Below, in pieces: positions 26,532 through 35,518 of a stretch of DNA of 64,000 bases. The stretch's first letter is position 1. Every line of letters starts with the position of its first letter. Made by a program: the position numbers and the translations under genes. Under the pieces are notes generated by a model. It was given only the letters and a program-made list of their open reading frames with translations. It did not search any database and was not told the DNA's origin. This stretch comes from Paenibacillus tyrphae. GTDB taxonomy: Bacteria > Bacillota > Bacilli > Paenibacillales > NBRC-103111. The DNA lies in the NCBI RefSeq assembly GCF_027925525.1, contig NZ_BSDJ01000022.1, positions 1-64,000 of the forward strand, read 5' to 3'.

Positions 26532-26599
26532 AGACTGGCTAGGCCGGGCCCTCAAATCAAGATTTAAGCGGAACATACGGAACTTAATTTTCCGGTCGA

Positions 26600-26629
26600 G
26601 TATAAACTCTCTCAAACCCGAGCATAATG
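26600..26629 (+). promoter_or_regulatory. sigma-F type promoter of spoIIR
   Basis: GTATA (26600-26604), 15 bp and GAGCATAATG (26620-26629), compared with the sigma-F pattern GYATA-N15-GGNNANNNT, with one mismatch. SpoIIR is a known sigma-F product in B. subtilis, which fits. Confidence 0.55.
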
Positions 26630-26669
26630 ACAACTAGAGATGCTAGAGTTCGAGAGGGGCTGTTCGGAG

Positions 26670-27500
26670 ATGGTCAAACGATTTGCGTGGAAACGATATG
26701 CGTACTTGGTTTTTGCTCTATTGGTGATGCTGGCCTGCTGGGAAACGAACCGTTCCAATGCGATGCTGGTCACCGCGGCGGAGCGAGAAACGGAAGCGGG
26801 AAGCTCGATTCCGAAGGAAGCGATCCGTCTGCGCATTCTGGCCAACTCCGACGCTCCGGCCGATCAATGGGTAAAGCGCGAAGTGCGCGATGCCGTCATG
26901 GAGCAGATGAAAAGCTGGGCGACCGAGCCTCAAGGCATCGAAGCGGCCCGCCAAACCTTGCGCGACCATCTGCCCGAGCTCGATAAGCTCGTCGGCGAGA
27001 CGCTGCGCAAGAACGGTTTTGACTATACGTATCGCGTGGAACTGGGAGTGGTCCCGTTCCCGGTTAAAATATACAACAACGAAGTGTATCCCGCAGGAGA
27101 TTACGAAGCGCTGCGCATCGCCATCGGCGCCGCCGAAGGGCAGAACTGGTGGTGCGTGCTGTTCCCCCCTTTATGCTTTGCCGACACAGGCGTCGTGAAA
27201 AAGAACAACACCGTGTATGCCGCCGCTGCGGAAGAGCCTGCGGAAAATGGCGGATCGGCGCAAAGCGAACATGCCCCGGCTTCGAAACAGGGTGCTGCCG
27301 AAACCGGAAAGAAAAGCATGCCAGAGAGTAAAAAGGGAAGCGCCGAAGGCGACGCCAAGATCCGGAACGGAAAAGCAGCGGATAGCGGCAAAGCATCCGT
27401 TCCATCGAAAGCTCAACCGGAAGCTCCGGATGCTCCACAGCCGGAAGTACGCTTCCTCTTATGGGATCTCATGAACAAAGTCGGCTCGTGGTTTGCCTGA
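26670..27500 (+). CDS. spoIIR: stage II sporulation protein R
   Basis: Forespore-made, exported signal that triggers the mother-cell protease SpoIIGA to process pro-sigma-E. The 276-residue protein has an N-terminal signal/membrane segment (AYLVFALLVMLACWE), then the conserved core IRLRILANSDAPADQWVKREVRDAV and the signature GQNWWCVLFPPLCFAD. A low-complexity Lys/Ala/Ser/Glu-rich insert of about 80 residues (roughly 180-258) separates the core from the conserved C-terminal tail VRFLLWDLMNKVGSWF, making it longer than the ~224-residue Bacillus form. ATG at 26670 follows GAGGGGC. Confidence 0.92.
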   Translation: MVKRFAWKRYAYLVFALLVMLACWETNRSNAMLVTAAERETEAGSSIPKEAIRLRILANSDAPADQWVKREVRDAVMEQMKSWATEPQGIEAARQTLRDHLPELDKLVGETLRKNGFDYTYRVELGVVPFPVKIYNNEVYPAGDYEALRIAIGAAEGQNWWCVLFPPLCFADTGVVKKNNTVYAAAAEEPAENGGSAQSEHAPASKQGAAETGKKSMPESKKGSAEGDAKIRNGKAADSGKASVPSKAQPEAPDAPQPEVRFLLWDLMNKVGSWFA

Positions 27501-27548
27501 TGCGGCGGCCCGTCCGGGCCGGTCTGTCAGGAAAGGAAGATAACGAAC

Positions 27549-28610
27549 ATGACGACGGAAACTAAGGTGTGGAAAGTGAGCGCGGAAGCCCCTTCCCGGG
27601 AAGCATTGCTCGAAGCGGCCGCGCTCCTGCGGAACGGACGGACGGTGGCATTTCCGACCGAGACGGTATACGGCCTCGGGGCGGATGCGCGGAATACGGA
27701 GGCCGTTGCGGACATTTTCGCAGCCAAGGGCAGGCCGTCGGATAACCCGCTGATTGTTCATATCGCGGACAGGTCTCAGCTGGAGGAGCTCGTCGCTCCG
27801 CCGGAGGAGGCCGTTTTGCGTTTACTGGCCGCCTTCTGGCCAGGGCCGCTGACCGTCGTACTGCCGGTGAAGCCGGACGCACTATCCCCGCTCGTTACGG
27901 CGGGACTTTCCACGGTCGGGCTGCGCATGCCGGGCCATCCTGTCGCGCTCGCGCTGATCGCGGCCTCCGGCTGTCCGGTCGCCGCTCCTAGTGCGAACCG
28001 TTCCGGCCGCCCGAGCCCGACAACCGCCTCGCACGTGCTGGGCGACCTTGCGGGCCGCATAGCGGGGATCGTCGACGGGGGAGAGGCCGGGGTCGGCCTG
28101 GAGTCGACCGTGGTGGAATTTGCGGGCGATGCGCTTTATATTTTGCGGCCCGGCGGGGTTACGGCGGGTCAGCTTCGCGAAGCGCTTCCGGGCATTCCCG
28201 TGATCGAGCCGCAGGCGGAGCATCGCGAGCCCGACGCTCCGCGCGCACCGGGCATGAAATATGCGCACTACGCTCCGCGGGGGACGATGGTGCTTGTGCA
28301 GGGCGCATCGGACGAGCTGGTGCATGCCCGCATGCAGCGCGAGCTGGACGAAGCCCGGGCGCGGGGCGAGCGCACCGGGGTATTGACCTACGTAGAGCAT
28401 GCGGACCGCTTCCGCGCGGACCATATCGTGCTGTGCGGCCGCTTGGACGCCCTGGAGACGGTCGCCCATGGGCTGTACGCAGCACTGCGCGAGTTCGACG
28501 AAGCCGGAGTCGGATTCATCGCGGCCGAAGCTTGCCCCGAAGAAGACCTCGGGGCCGCGATCATGAACCGGCTGCGTAAAGCTGCCGGAGGGCGCATTTT
28601 AACGGTGTAG
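27549..28610 (+). CDS. ywlC: L-threonylcarbamoyladenylate synthase (Sua5/YwlC)
   Basis: Makes threonylcarbamoyl-AMP from threonine, bicarbonate and ATP for the t6A37 modification of ANN-decoding tRNAs. The 353-residue protein has the YrdC domain (about 15-205: FPTETVYGLGADA, KGRPSDNPLIVHI, APSANRSGRPSPT) followed by a linker and the C-terminal Sua5 domain (about 215-353, starting APGMKYAHYAPRG). RBS AGGAAAGG precedes ATG. The spoIIR-ywlC-mntP-ywlE order is that of Bacillus. Confidence 0.95.
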   Translation: MTTETKVWKVSAEAPSREALLEAAALLRNGRTVAFPTETVYGLGADARNTEAVADIFAAKGRPSDNPLIVHIADRSQLEELVAPPEEAVLRLLAAFWPGPLTVVLPVKPDALSPLVTAGLSTVGLRMPGHPVALALIAASGCPVAAPSANRSGRPSPTTASHVLGDLAGRIAGIVDGGEAGVGLESTVVEFAGDALYILRPGGVTAGQLREALPGIPVIEPQAEHREPDAPRAPGMKYAHYAPRGTMVLVQGASDELVHARMQRELDEARARGERTGVLTYVEHADRFRADHIVLCGRLDALETVAHGLYAALREFDEAGVGFIAAEACPEEDLGAAIMNRLRKAAGGRILTV

Positions 28611-28759
28611 CTATTTTTTTAGCTTCGTGTCTCTTCAGCCCCGTATAACCTGCCGTGGGATTCACTCAATCTCTTTTGCTGCGTGGCATATTATGGAATT
28701 CATGTTTGCTCTCTTGTCCGCATATGTTGGTTAAGAATAGGACAGGGGGTAGGGGAAGC

Positions 28760-29323
28760 ATGGATCTGGCATCGCCGCTGCTGTGGGGACAATTCATTTC
28801 CATCGGGCTAATGGCGCTGGCCCTCGGTTTGGATGCGTTATCACTGGGGCTCGGGATCGGCATGCGGGGCATCCGCAAGCTCGATATTGCCAAAATCAGC
28901 ATCGTAACCGCCCTGTTCCACATTTTGATGCCGCTCGCGGGAATGTGGATGGGTGGCTATATCAGCGCGCTGATCGGTAAAGTCGCCACGATCTGCGGAG
29001 GCGTCCTTCTGCTGCTGCTCGGAGCGCACATGGTTTACAGTTCTTTGCGTGCAGAAGAATCCCCGACGTACGATCACCGGTCCTTTTGGGGGCTCATGCT
29101 CTTTTCGCTCAGCGTCAGTATTGATTCGTTCTCGGTCGGTGTTTCGCTTGGGATGTTCGCCGGGGATGTTCTCATGACCGTTCTCATGTTCGGCACGGCA
29201 GGCGGGCTCATGTCGGTTGCCGGGCTGACGCTCGGCCGAAGGGTCGGCGAATGGGTGGGAGAGTATGGCGAAGCGTTGGGCGGCGTCATCCTGCTTGCGT
29301 TCGGCATTCGATTTTTGCTGTGA
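28760..29323 (+). CDS. mntP: manganese efflux pump MntP (YwlD)
   Basis: A 187-residue membrane protein with six predicted helices in two related halves. Both halves contain the family's acidic helix: LGLDALSLGLGIGMRG and VSIDSFSVGVSLGMF (Asp/Ser positions are the proposed ion ligands). It exports Mn2+ from the cytosol. ATG at 28760 follows AGGGGAAG. I found no yybP-ykoY type manganese riboswitch in the 149 bp upstream. Confidence 0.9.
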   Translation: MDLASPLLWGQFISIGLMALALGLDALSLGLGIGMRGIRKLDIAKISIVTALFHILMPLAGMWMGGYISALIGKVATICGGVLLLLLGAHMVYSSLRAEESPTYDHRSFWGLMLFSLSVSIDSFSVGVSLGMFAGDVLMTVLMFGTAGGLMSVAGLTLGRRVGEWVGEYGEALGGVILLAFGIRFLL

Positions 29324-29423
29324 CCGATCCGCGTCCGCCTTTGGGCGATTTAGAGGTAAATCGGACGGTTTTGAGGTAATATATAGGGAGAACCAATTTA
29401 GATATGAAAGAGGGGAGAATGCG

Positions 29424-30008
29424 ATGAACCGGATCTTGTTCGTTTGTACCGGCAATACTTGCCGCAGTCCGATGGCGGAAGGATTGATGCGAAAAATACT
29501 GGCGGACGAGGGGCTGGCGGGGATTGAGGTAAGGTCCGCCGGGGTAGCCGCCCATGACGGGATTCCGATCTCCGAGCACGCAGCGACCGTGTTAAAATCA
29601 AACGGCGGCACAGGGCCTCAGCGTTCCGCTGCTCTTTCGCAATCGACGGTCGAGTGGGCGGATTTGATCCTGACGATGACTTCCGCGCATAAAAGATATA
29701 CGATTCAACGGTTTCCGGACGCCGTGGACAAGATTCATACTTTGAAGGAATACGTGGAAGCCGATTCGGCAGCCGCGGCGAAAATCGCCGAAGTCGAAAG
29801 GCTGATGACCGATATCCAGCTGAAACAAGCCTTGGCGAAGCCGGTGACGGACGAAGAGCGGTCCCGGATTGTAACGCTGCAGCGGGAGCTGCCCACTCCG
29901 GACATCGCCGATCCGTTCGGCGGCTCGCTGCAGCAGTACGAGAGCTGTGCAGTCGAAATTCACGCCTGTCTGATCAAGCTCGCAGCCAAGCTGAAAGAAG
30001 CCCGTTAA
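29424..30008 (+). CDS. ywlE: protein arginine phosphatase (YwlE type)
   Basis: Low-molecular-weight phosphatase fold; YwlE reverses McsB arginine phosphorylation that marks proteins for ClpCP. The P-loop CTGNTCRS has Cys8 and Arg14, with Thr in the position that gives phosphoarginine selectivity, and the general acid lies in ADPFGG (near residue 163). At 194 residues it is about 45 longer than B. subtilis YwlE. The extra segment (about 112-160, charged and helical) lies between TLKEYV and DPFGG, next to the active site. GAGGGGAG precedes ATG. Confidence 0.88.
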   Translation: MNRILFVCTGNTCRSPMAEGLMRKILADEGLAGIEVRSAGVAAHDGIPISEHAATVLKSNGGTGPQRSAALSQSTVEWADLILTMTSAHKRYTIQRFPDAVDKIHTLKEYVEADSAAAAKIAEVERLMTDIQLKQALAKPVTDEERSRIVTLQRELPTPDIADPFGGSLQQYESCAVEIHACLIKLAAKLKEAR

Positions 30009-30044
30009 ATCCTCTTGCGTTACCACGTAAGCGGTAAGATAGGC

Positions 30045-30073
30045 TTTACACCGGGCGCAGAATCGGATATGAT
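30045..30073 (+). promoter_or_regulatory. promoter of the ZTP-riboswitch operon
   Basis: TTTACA (30045-30050), a 17-bp spacer and TATGAT (30068-30073), putting the transcript start near 30080, at the aptamer edge. Confidence 0.6.
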
Positions 30074-30085
30074 GGACGTATACAT

Positions 30086-30166
30086 GAAGGAATCCCGGTG
30101 TAACTGGCGACGAGTGGGGGCAACCACAGTGGAGCATCGGGATATACGGCCGGTCGCCTGGGCAAA
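30086..30166 (+). ncRNA. ZMP/ZTP (pfl) riboswitch aptamer
   Basis: The pfl core elements are in order: CCCGGTGTAACTGGCG, a GTGG..CCAC hairpin (GTGGGGGCAACCAC), GGAGCATCGGG, and the 3' pseudoknot partner GGTCGCCTGGGCA. It is followed directly by a terminator. ZTP signals 10-formyl-THF shortage; the operon downstream contains glyA (one-carbon supply), a typical target. Confidence 0.88.
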
Positions 30167-30206
30167 GAGCATCGCAAGCGGACACGCATGCGCCATGCTC
30201 TTTTTT
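30166..30206 (+). terminator. ZTP-riboswitch terminator
   Basis: AGAGCAT..GC / GCGCCATGCTCT stem followed by TTTTTT, right after the aptamer pseudoknot strand; ligand binding should favour read-through. Confidence 0.8.
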
Positions 30207-30269
30207 CGTTTTTGTCGCGGTTTTAGGTTATAATGAAATCGACATTAGCGAGGAGGCGAATTCACGAAA

Positions 30270-30728
30270 ATGAAAATTGCAATGGGTGCGGATCATGCGG
30301 GGTACCGGCTGAAGGACGAGCTGAAGCCTCTGATCGAATCATTGGGACACGAGGTTCAAGATTTTGGCTGCAGATGCGCCGATTCCGTCGATTATCCGGA
30401 TTATGCGCTGGCTGTGTGCGAGAAAGTGGCAGCCGGTGAAGCGGACAAAGGCATTCTCATCTGCGGGACGGGCATCGGCATGACCATCGCGGCCAACAAA
30501 GTGCCGGGTATCCGCTGCGCGCTCGTGCACGATTTATTTTCCGCCAAAGCGACGCGGGAGCATAACGATTCGAACGTGCTCGCGCTGGGCGAGCGGGTTA
30601 TCGGCCCGGGGGTTGCGCAGGAAATCGTTAAGATCTGGCTCGAAACCGAGTTTTCGGAAGGTGAACGCCACCGAAATCGGGTAAACAAGGTCAAGGCGCT
30701 CGAAGACAAGTACGCCGTACATCCTTAA
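30270..30728 (+). CDS. rpiB: ribose-5-phosphate isomerase B
   Basis: Interconverts ribose 5-phosphate and ribulose 5-phosphate. The 152-residue LacAB/RpiB protein has GADHAGYRLKDELK, the active-site CGTGIGMTIAANK (catalytic Cys near residue 67) and EHNDSNVLALGERV. The ribosome binding site AGGAGG is 13 nt before ATG, rather far. It is first in the riboswitch-controlled operon rpiB-ywlG-glyA. Confidence 0.95.
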   Translation: MKIAMGADHAGYRLKDELKPLIESLGHEVQDFGCRCADSVDYPDYALAVCEKVAAGEADKGILICGTGIGMTIAANKVPGIRCALVHDLFSAKATREHNDSNVLALGERVIGPGVAQEIVKIWLETEFSEGERHRNRVNKVKALEDKYAVHP

Positions 30729-30762
30729 ATTTGCCGCAAGGCAGGAAAAGAGGGTGAGATCG

Positions 30763-31392
30763 ATGACCGAACAGCCTAATGTGCAAAACGGGCAGGCCGC
30801 GGGTTCGCCTGTGGTGGCCGTCCGTACGCAAGTCGAAACGATCGTCCGAGAGTTGGTCCAGGCCGGGAAAATCGAACCGGGTCAGCTCATCGTGATCGGG
30901 ACGAGCACGAGCGAAGTGCTCGGCCGCCATATCGGCACCGGGGGCAGCGAAGCGGTCGCCAGGGAGATCTATGAAGCGGTGGAAGCCGTAAGGACAGAAG
31001 CCGGTTTCTTCCCGGTGTATCAATGTTGCGAGCATTTGAACCGGGCGCTTGTAGTGGAGCGGGAAGCGATGCGGCGGTACGGCTTGGAGCAGGTAAGCGT
31101 TATCCCGGTACCGAAAGCCGGCGGCTCCATGGCCGCCTATGCCTACCGGAAGCTGGCCGACGCCGTCGTCGTAGAGACCGTGACAGCACACGCCGGCATC
31201 GATATCGGAGGCACGTTGATCGGGATGCACTTGAAGCGCGTCGCCGTTCCGGTCCGGCCATCGATCCGGCAGATCGGCGAGGCGCCCGTGCTGATGGCGG
31301 TTACCCGTCCGAAGCTGATCGGCGGAGCCCGCGCCGTCTATACGGCAGAGCCGCCTCGCGGGGAAGAAAGCTGCGATGAACAGTCACAATAA
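30763..31392 (+). CDS. ywlG: conserved YwlG/TIGR01440 family protein
   Basis: A 209-residue protein of the DUF436 family. Recognisable segments are [57 protein letters not shown] and the [17 protein letters not shown] turn. The biochemical role is not established. It sits between rpiB and glyA as in Bacillus, under the same ZTP riboswitch, so a link to one-carbon or nucleotide metabolism is plausible. ATG at 30763 is preferred to GTG at 30754 on spacing from AAGAGGG. Confidence 0.88.
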   Translation: MTEQPNVQNGQAAGSPVVAVRTQVETIVRELVQAGKIEPGQLIVIGTSTSEVLGRHIGTGGSEAVAREIYEAVEAVRTEAGFFPVYQCCEHLNRALVVEREAMRRYGLEQVSVIPVPKAGGSMAAYAYRKLADAVVVETVTAHAGIDIGGTLIGMHLKRVAVPVRPSIRQIGEAPVLMAVTRPKLIGGARAVYTAEPPRGEESCDEQSQ

Positions 31393-31430
31393 CCATAAAT
31401 CAATTTAACTATGAGGAGGACTTATTCATT

Positions 31431-32678
31431 ATGGAACATTTGCGTAAACAGGACCCGAAAATCGTTGAGGCGATGAACTTGGAGCTCGGCCGTCAACGCG
31501 ACAAAATCGAGCTGATCGCTTCCGAAAACTTTGTCAGCCAAGCTGTGCTTGAAGCAATGGGTACGGTGCTGACCAACAAATACGCCGAAGGCTATCCGCA
31601 CAAGCGCTACTACGGCGGCTGCGAATACGTCGACATCGTGGAGGACATCGCCCGCGACCGCGCGAAAGAATTGTTCGGCGCCGAGCATGCGAACGTACAG
31701 CCTCACTCGGGCGCGCAGGCGAACATGGCCGTTTATCTTGCAGCAGTGAAGCCGGGCGATACGATTCTCGGCATGAACTTGTCCCATGGCGGTCACTTGA
31801 CGCACGGCAGCCCGGTGAACGCATCCGGCATTCTGTACAATTTCGTCGAGTACGGCGTTTCCGAGAAGGATGCCCGCATCGATTACGACGAAGTCCGCAA
31901 AGCGGCGTTCAAGCATAGACCTCGCCTGATCGTAGCCGGCGCAAGCGCGTACTCGCGTACGATCGACTTTGAAGCGCTTGGCAAAATCGCCGAAGACGTC
32001 GGCGCGCTCTTCATGGTGGACATGGCGCATATCGCGGGTCTGGTTGCAGCCGGTCTGCATCCGAACCCGGTGCCGCATGCGCACTTCGTCACGACGACGA
32101 CGCACAAAACGCTTCGCGGTCCGCGCGGCGGTTTGATTTTGTGCCGCAAGCCTTGGGCGGCTGCAATCGATAAAGCGGTCTTCCCGGGTACGCAAGGCGG
32201 TCCGCTGATGCACATCATCGCAGCGAAAGCCGTAGCGTTTGGCGAAGCGCTCCAGCCGGAGTTCAAGACATACGCGCAAAACGTTATCAACAACGCCAAA
32301 GCATTGGCCGAAGCTTTGTCGGCCGAAGGCATCAACATCGTGTCCGGCGGTACGGACAACCACCTGATGCTCATCGACCTGCGCAGTTTGAACATTACGG
32401 GGAAAGAAGCCGAGCATCTGCTTGACGAAGTCGGCGTTACCGTCAACAAAAATGCGATCCCGTACGATCCGACCAGCCCGTTCGTGACGAGCGGCATCCG
32501 TCTGGGCACACCGGCGGCAACGTCCCGCGGCATGAACGAAGAAGCGATGAAAACGATCGCGAAGATCGTCTCCCTGACCCTGAAAAATCCGTCCGACGCG
32601 TCGGTCCACGACAAGGTGCGCGGGATGGTTAAAGATTTGACCGCACAATTCCCGCTTTATTCGGGGCTTCAATACTAA
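31431..32678 (+). CDS. glyA: serine hydroxymethyltransferase
   Basis: PLP enzyme converting serine and THF into glycine and 5,10-methylene-THF, the main one-carbon source. The 415-residue protein has the PLP lysine in [25 protein letters not shown] at the N-terminus and [15 protein letters not shown] precedes ATG. Regulation by the upstream ZTP riboswitch is metabolically coherent, because ZTP accumulates when one-carbon folates run low. Confidence 0.97.
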   Translation: MEHLRKQDPKIVEAMNLELGRQRDKIELIASENFVSQAVLEAMGTVLTNKYAEGYPHKRYYGGCEYVDIVEDIARDRAKELFGAEHANVQPHSGAQANMAVYLAAVKPGDTILGMNLSHGGHLTHGSPVNASGILYNFVEYGVSEKDARIDYDEVRKAAFKHRPRLIVAGASAYSRTIDFEALGKIAEDVGALFMVDMAHIAGLVAAGLHPNPVPHAHFVTTTTHKTLRGPRGGLILCRKPWAAAIDKAVFPGTQGGPLMHIIAAKAVAFGEALQPEFKTYAQNVINNAKALAEALSAEGINIVSGGTDNHLMLIDLRSLNITGKEAEHLLDEVGVTVNKNAIPYDPTSPFVTSGIRLGTPAATSRGMNEEAMKTIAKIVSLTLKNPSDASVHDKVRGMVKDLTAQFPLYSGLQY

Positions 32679-32690
32679 TTCGCTTTTTGC

Positions 32691-32731
32691 AAAAGAATCG
32701 GACCTTTCCTCGCGAAGGGACCGGTTCTTTT
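32691..32731 (+). terminator. terminator of rpiB-ywlG-glyA
   Basis: AAAAGAATCGGACC pairs with GGACCGGTTCTTTT (one G-U/mismatch), with CCTTTCC..GAAGGG inside and a TTTTG tail. Confidence 0.75.
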
Positions 32732-32914
32732 GTGTTGTGCGTAGACCCCGGCTAACAGCAGGCCTGCTGCCCTTACCGCGTGCCGATTTTATTTGTTCCA
32801 CGTGGATCATTTTTGTCGAAGCTGCATATTTTTCAAGCGATTTGGGATTACTTCTTATAGTTGTGGTATAATAGACAAGGTTTGGCTTCATAGCGTTAGT
32901 AGGGGGAGCAAGGC

Positions 32915-33544
32915 ATGGGAAAAGTATTTGTTTGCGATCATCCGCTGATCCAACATAAGTTAACGTACATACGGGACGAAAATACGACAACGAAAGATTT
33001 TCGCGAGCTTGTCGACGAGGTGGCCACGCTGATGGCCTACGAAATCACAAGAGATATTCCGCTGGAGAAGGTGGAGGTGCGCACGCCCGTCACCACGGCG
33101 GAAGGCCGGGTCATTTCCGGGCGGATGCTCGGGCTTATTCCGATTCTGAGAGCGGGGCTCGGCATGGTGGACGGCGTTCTGAAGCTCGTCCCGGCGGCTA
33201 AAGTGGGTCACATCGGATTGTACCGGGACCCGGAAACGATGGAGCCGGTCGAATATTACGCCAAACTGCCGACGGACGTCACGGAGCGCGAGCTGATCGT
33301 GATCGATCCGATGCTGGCCACGGGAGGCTCGGCGAATGCGGCAATCGAAGCGCTCAAGAAGCGCAACTGCACCCAGATCAAGCTGATGTGTCTGATCGCC
33401 GCTCCCGAAGGCGTCCAAGCCGTACAGCAGGCGCATCCGGACGTCGATATTTACGTAGCGGCCATCGACGATTATTTGGACGACCACGGCTATATCGTGC
33501 CGGGGCTCGGAGACGCGGGCGACCGGTTGTTCGGAACGAAATAA
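32915..33544 (+). CDS. upp: uracil phosphoribosyltransferase
   Basis: Salvages uracil to UMP with PRPP. The 209-residue protein has the PRPP loop [14 protein letters not shown], the uracil-binding C-terminal [17 protein letters not shown] and N-terminal [19 protein letters not shown] follows AGGGGGAGC. A perfect TATAAT at 32867-32872 supplies a -10 with a TG extension-like context but a poor -35. The position after glyA is as in Bacillus. Confidence 0.97.
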   Translation: MGKVFVCDHPLIQHKLTYIRDENTTTKDFRELVDEVATLMAYEITRDIPLEKVEVRTPVTTAEGRVISGRMLGLIPILRAGLGMVDGVLKLVPAAKVGHIGLYRDPETMEPVEYYAKLPTDVTERELIVIDPMLATGGSANAAIEALKKRNCTQIKLMCLIAAPEGVQAVQQAHPDVDIYVAAIDDYLDDHGYIVPGLGDAGDRLFGTK

Positions 33545-33572
33545 AGTCTTCGGGAAGGGGAAACCGCAAAGC

Positions 33573-34715
33573 ATGAAAAAAACTAAAGTCATTACGATTT
33601 TCGGGACAAGACCGGAAGCGATCAAGATGGCTCCGCTGGTGAAAGAGCTGGAGAAGCACCCGGAGCAGATCGAGTCGCTCGTATGCGTTACGGCGCAGCA
33701 TCGCCAGATGCTCGATCAAGTGCTCGATATTTTCAAAATCAAGCCGGACTACGATCTGGACGTCATGAAGGACCGCCAGACGCTGAACGAAATCACCATT
33801 CGCGTGCTTCAGGGACTCGATCCTGTGTTCAAGGAAGAGAAGCCGGACATCATTCTCGTTCACGGCGATACGCTGACGACGTTCCTCGCCAGCTATGCGG
33901 CTTTCCTGCAGCAGATTCAAGTGGGGCACGTAGAAGCAGGTCTGCGTACGTGGAACAAGCTTTCCCCGTATCCGGAAGAGATGAACCGCCAGCTTACGGG
34001 CGTACTGGCCGACATGCATTTTGCGCCGACGAATTGGTCGGCCGGCAACCTGCGCAAGGAAAATAAGCCCGAGAACGCGATCTATGTCACTGGCAACAGC
34101 GTGACGGATGTGTTTCAATATACGGTACAGGAGCAGTTCACCCATCCGGTGCTGGATTGGGCGAAGGGCAAGCGCCTCGTGCTGATGACCGCTCACCGCC
34201 GGGAGTCGCAGGGCGAGCCGCATCGGCAAATTTTCCGAGCCGTGCGCAGGCTGGTTGACGAGTTTGAAGATATTGTCATCGTGTATCCGGTGCATCCGAG
34301 TCCGGCCGTTAAGGAACCGGCTCACGAGATGCTCGGCGGGCATGACCGGATCAAGCTGGTCGAGCCGTTCGACGTGCTGGAATTCCACAACTTTTACCGG
34401 CATGCGCATCTGATTCTGACCGATTCGGGCGGGATGCAGGAGGAAGCTCCTTCGTTCGGCGTGCCGGTGCTCGTGCTGCGCGAAACGACCGAGCGGCCGG
34501 AAGGCATTGACGCCGGGACGCTCGAACTGGTGGGGACAGACGAGCAGCATGTGTATGAGCGGGCAAAAGCGTTGCTCAGCGATGAGGCGCTGTACGAAAA
34601 AATGAGCCGCTCGGCCAATCCATACGGTGACGGAAAGGCCTCCGAAAGGATCGTTCAGGCCATCCTTTACCACTTCGGGCATACGCCGGACAGGCCGGAA
34701 CCGTTCCAACCGTGA
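33573..34715 (+). CDS. mnaA: UDP-N-acetylglucosamine 2-epimerase
   Basis: Non-hydrolysing epimerase producing UDP-ManNAc for teichoic-acid linkage units or other envelope polymers. The 380-residue GT-B fold has FGTRPEAIKMAPLVKEL, HGDTLTTF, HVEAGLRT (catalytic Glu), MTAHRRES (catalytic His) and the C-terminal SDSGGMQEEAP-like segment (here TDSGGMQEEAPSFG). GGAAGGGG precedes ATG. It is 28 bp after upp and probably co-transcribed. Confidence 0.95.
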   Translation: MKKTKVITIFGTRPEAIKMAPLVKELEKHPEQIESLVCVTAQHRQMLDQVLDIFKIKPDYDLDVMKDRQTLNEITIRVLQGLDPVFKEEKPDIILVHGDTLTTFLASYAAFLQQIQVGHVEAGLRTWNKLSPYPEEMNRQLTGVLADMHFAPTNWSAGNLRKENKPENAIYVTGNSVTDVFQYTVQEQFTHPVLDWAKGKRLVLMTAHRRESQGEPHRQIFRAVRRLVDEFEDIVIVYPVHPSPAVKEPAHEMLGGHDRIKLVEPFDVLEFHNFYRHAHLILTDSGGMQEEAPSFGVPVLVLRETTERPEGIDAGTLELVGTDEQHVYERAKALLSDEALYEKMSRSANPYGDGKASERIVQAILYHFGHTPDRPEPFQP

Positions 34716-34833
34716 CAATATATTGACAAACGCTACAGCGTACAGTTGCACTGTTTGGTTTGAGGGCCAAAAAAACCTTGATATATCAACGTTTTTGTGA
34801 GTTTTGTCATAGAAATCTTGCCAAGTTGCACAA

Positions 34834-34863
34834 TTGACAAAATTGACTTTGCTTCGATAAAAT
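34834..34863 (+). promoter_or_regulatory. promoter of the ATP synthase operon
   Basis: A perfect TTGACA (34834-34839), an 18-bp spacer and TAAAAT (34858-34863), with the first operon gene at 34890. Three short perfect inverted repeats lie upstream (34716-34725, 34730-34741, 34778-34789). Confidence 0.6.
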
Positions 34864-34889
34864 ATACTAGGATTGTAGGGTGGCATTCC

Positions 34890-35126
34890 ATGAATGAAAA
34901 GGATCCGTACAATCAGCCTTGGCGCGCGGCCGCACTGGTCAGCGCTTTGGGTATCGACATTGTCGTATGCACAACGGTTGGGTATTTCATAGGGAGCTTG
35001 GCCGACAAACGTTGGGGTGGCGGTACAAAGACTTGGTTGATCGTCGGGGTATTGATTGGTTTTGCAATCGGTATCTTTACGGTCATACTGGTACTAAAAC
35101 GGTTTCTGGAGGACAAACGGGAATAA
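34890..35126 (+). CDS. AtpZ/AtpI-type small membrane protein of the ATP synthase operon
   Basis: Seventy-eight residues with two transmembrane helices (AALVSALGIDIVVCTTVGYFIG and WLIVGVLIGFAIGIFTVILVL are each split by a short basic loop DKRWGGGTK). This is the ATPase_gene1/AtpZ family found at the head of many atp operons and linked to Mg2+/Ca2+ handling or assembly. It is directly abutted by the subunit I gene, so both accessory proteins are present. Confidence 0.82.
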   Translation: MNEKDPYNQPWRAAALVSALGIDIVVCTTVGYFIGSLADKRWGGGTKTWLIVGVLIGFAIGIFTVILVLKRFLEDKRE

Positions 35127-35492
35127 ATGAAGAACCAGTTAAAGTCTGTTGTTCGTGTTACGCTGTATTTTTTGTCTGCTCTGCTGCTGGTATGGGCCTT
35201 CTTGCCGGCTTACCGGACATACGTGTGCGGATTGATGCTCGGCCTGACGGTCAGCCTGATCAACGCCTGGCTCTTGGCCATGAAAATTGAATCGGTTTCC
35301 CGGAACGCAAACGAATACATGGGTAAGCGAGTCAATTTGGGAACGGTCTCCAGGATGTGCATGGCGCTAATCGCGGTGATGATCGCCGTGAAGCTGCCGC
35401 AATTCAACCTTGTTTTTACCATTATTGGATTATTTTTTGTCCAATTGGTAACACTCCTGATGGGTATATTTTTTAGAAGTAATCAATCGTAG
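35127..35492 (+). CDS. atpI: ATP synthase subunit I (AtpI, assembly factor)
   Basis: A 121-residue protein with four transmembrane helices. The family (ATP-synt_I) helps assemble the c-ring. Segments LYFLSALLLVWAFLP, YVCGLMLGLTVSLINAWLLAMK and LVFTIIGLFFVQLVTLLMG are typical. ATG directly follows the stop of the upstream small gene, with GGAGGACAAACGGG as ribosome binding site inside it. Confidence 0.85.
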   Translation: MKNQLKSVVRVTLYFLSALLLVWAFLPAYRTYVCGLMLGLTVSLINAWLLAMKIESVSRNANEYMGKRVNLGTVSRMCMALIAVMIAVKLPQFNLVFTIIGLFFVQLVTLLMGIFFRSNQS

Positions 35493-35518
35493 TGCATGGA
35501 AAGGAGGGAAATGTTAAA

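Noticed and set aside
30015-30233. Possible small gene before rpiB
   Set aside because: It lies across the ZTP aptamer and terminator, which explain the sequence.
34778-34789. FNR-type operator upstream of atp (TTGATATATCAA)
   Set aside because: FNR sites have four bases between TTGAT and ATCAA; here there are two. Kept only as an unexplained palindrome.
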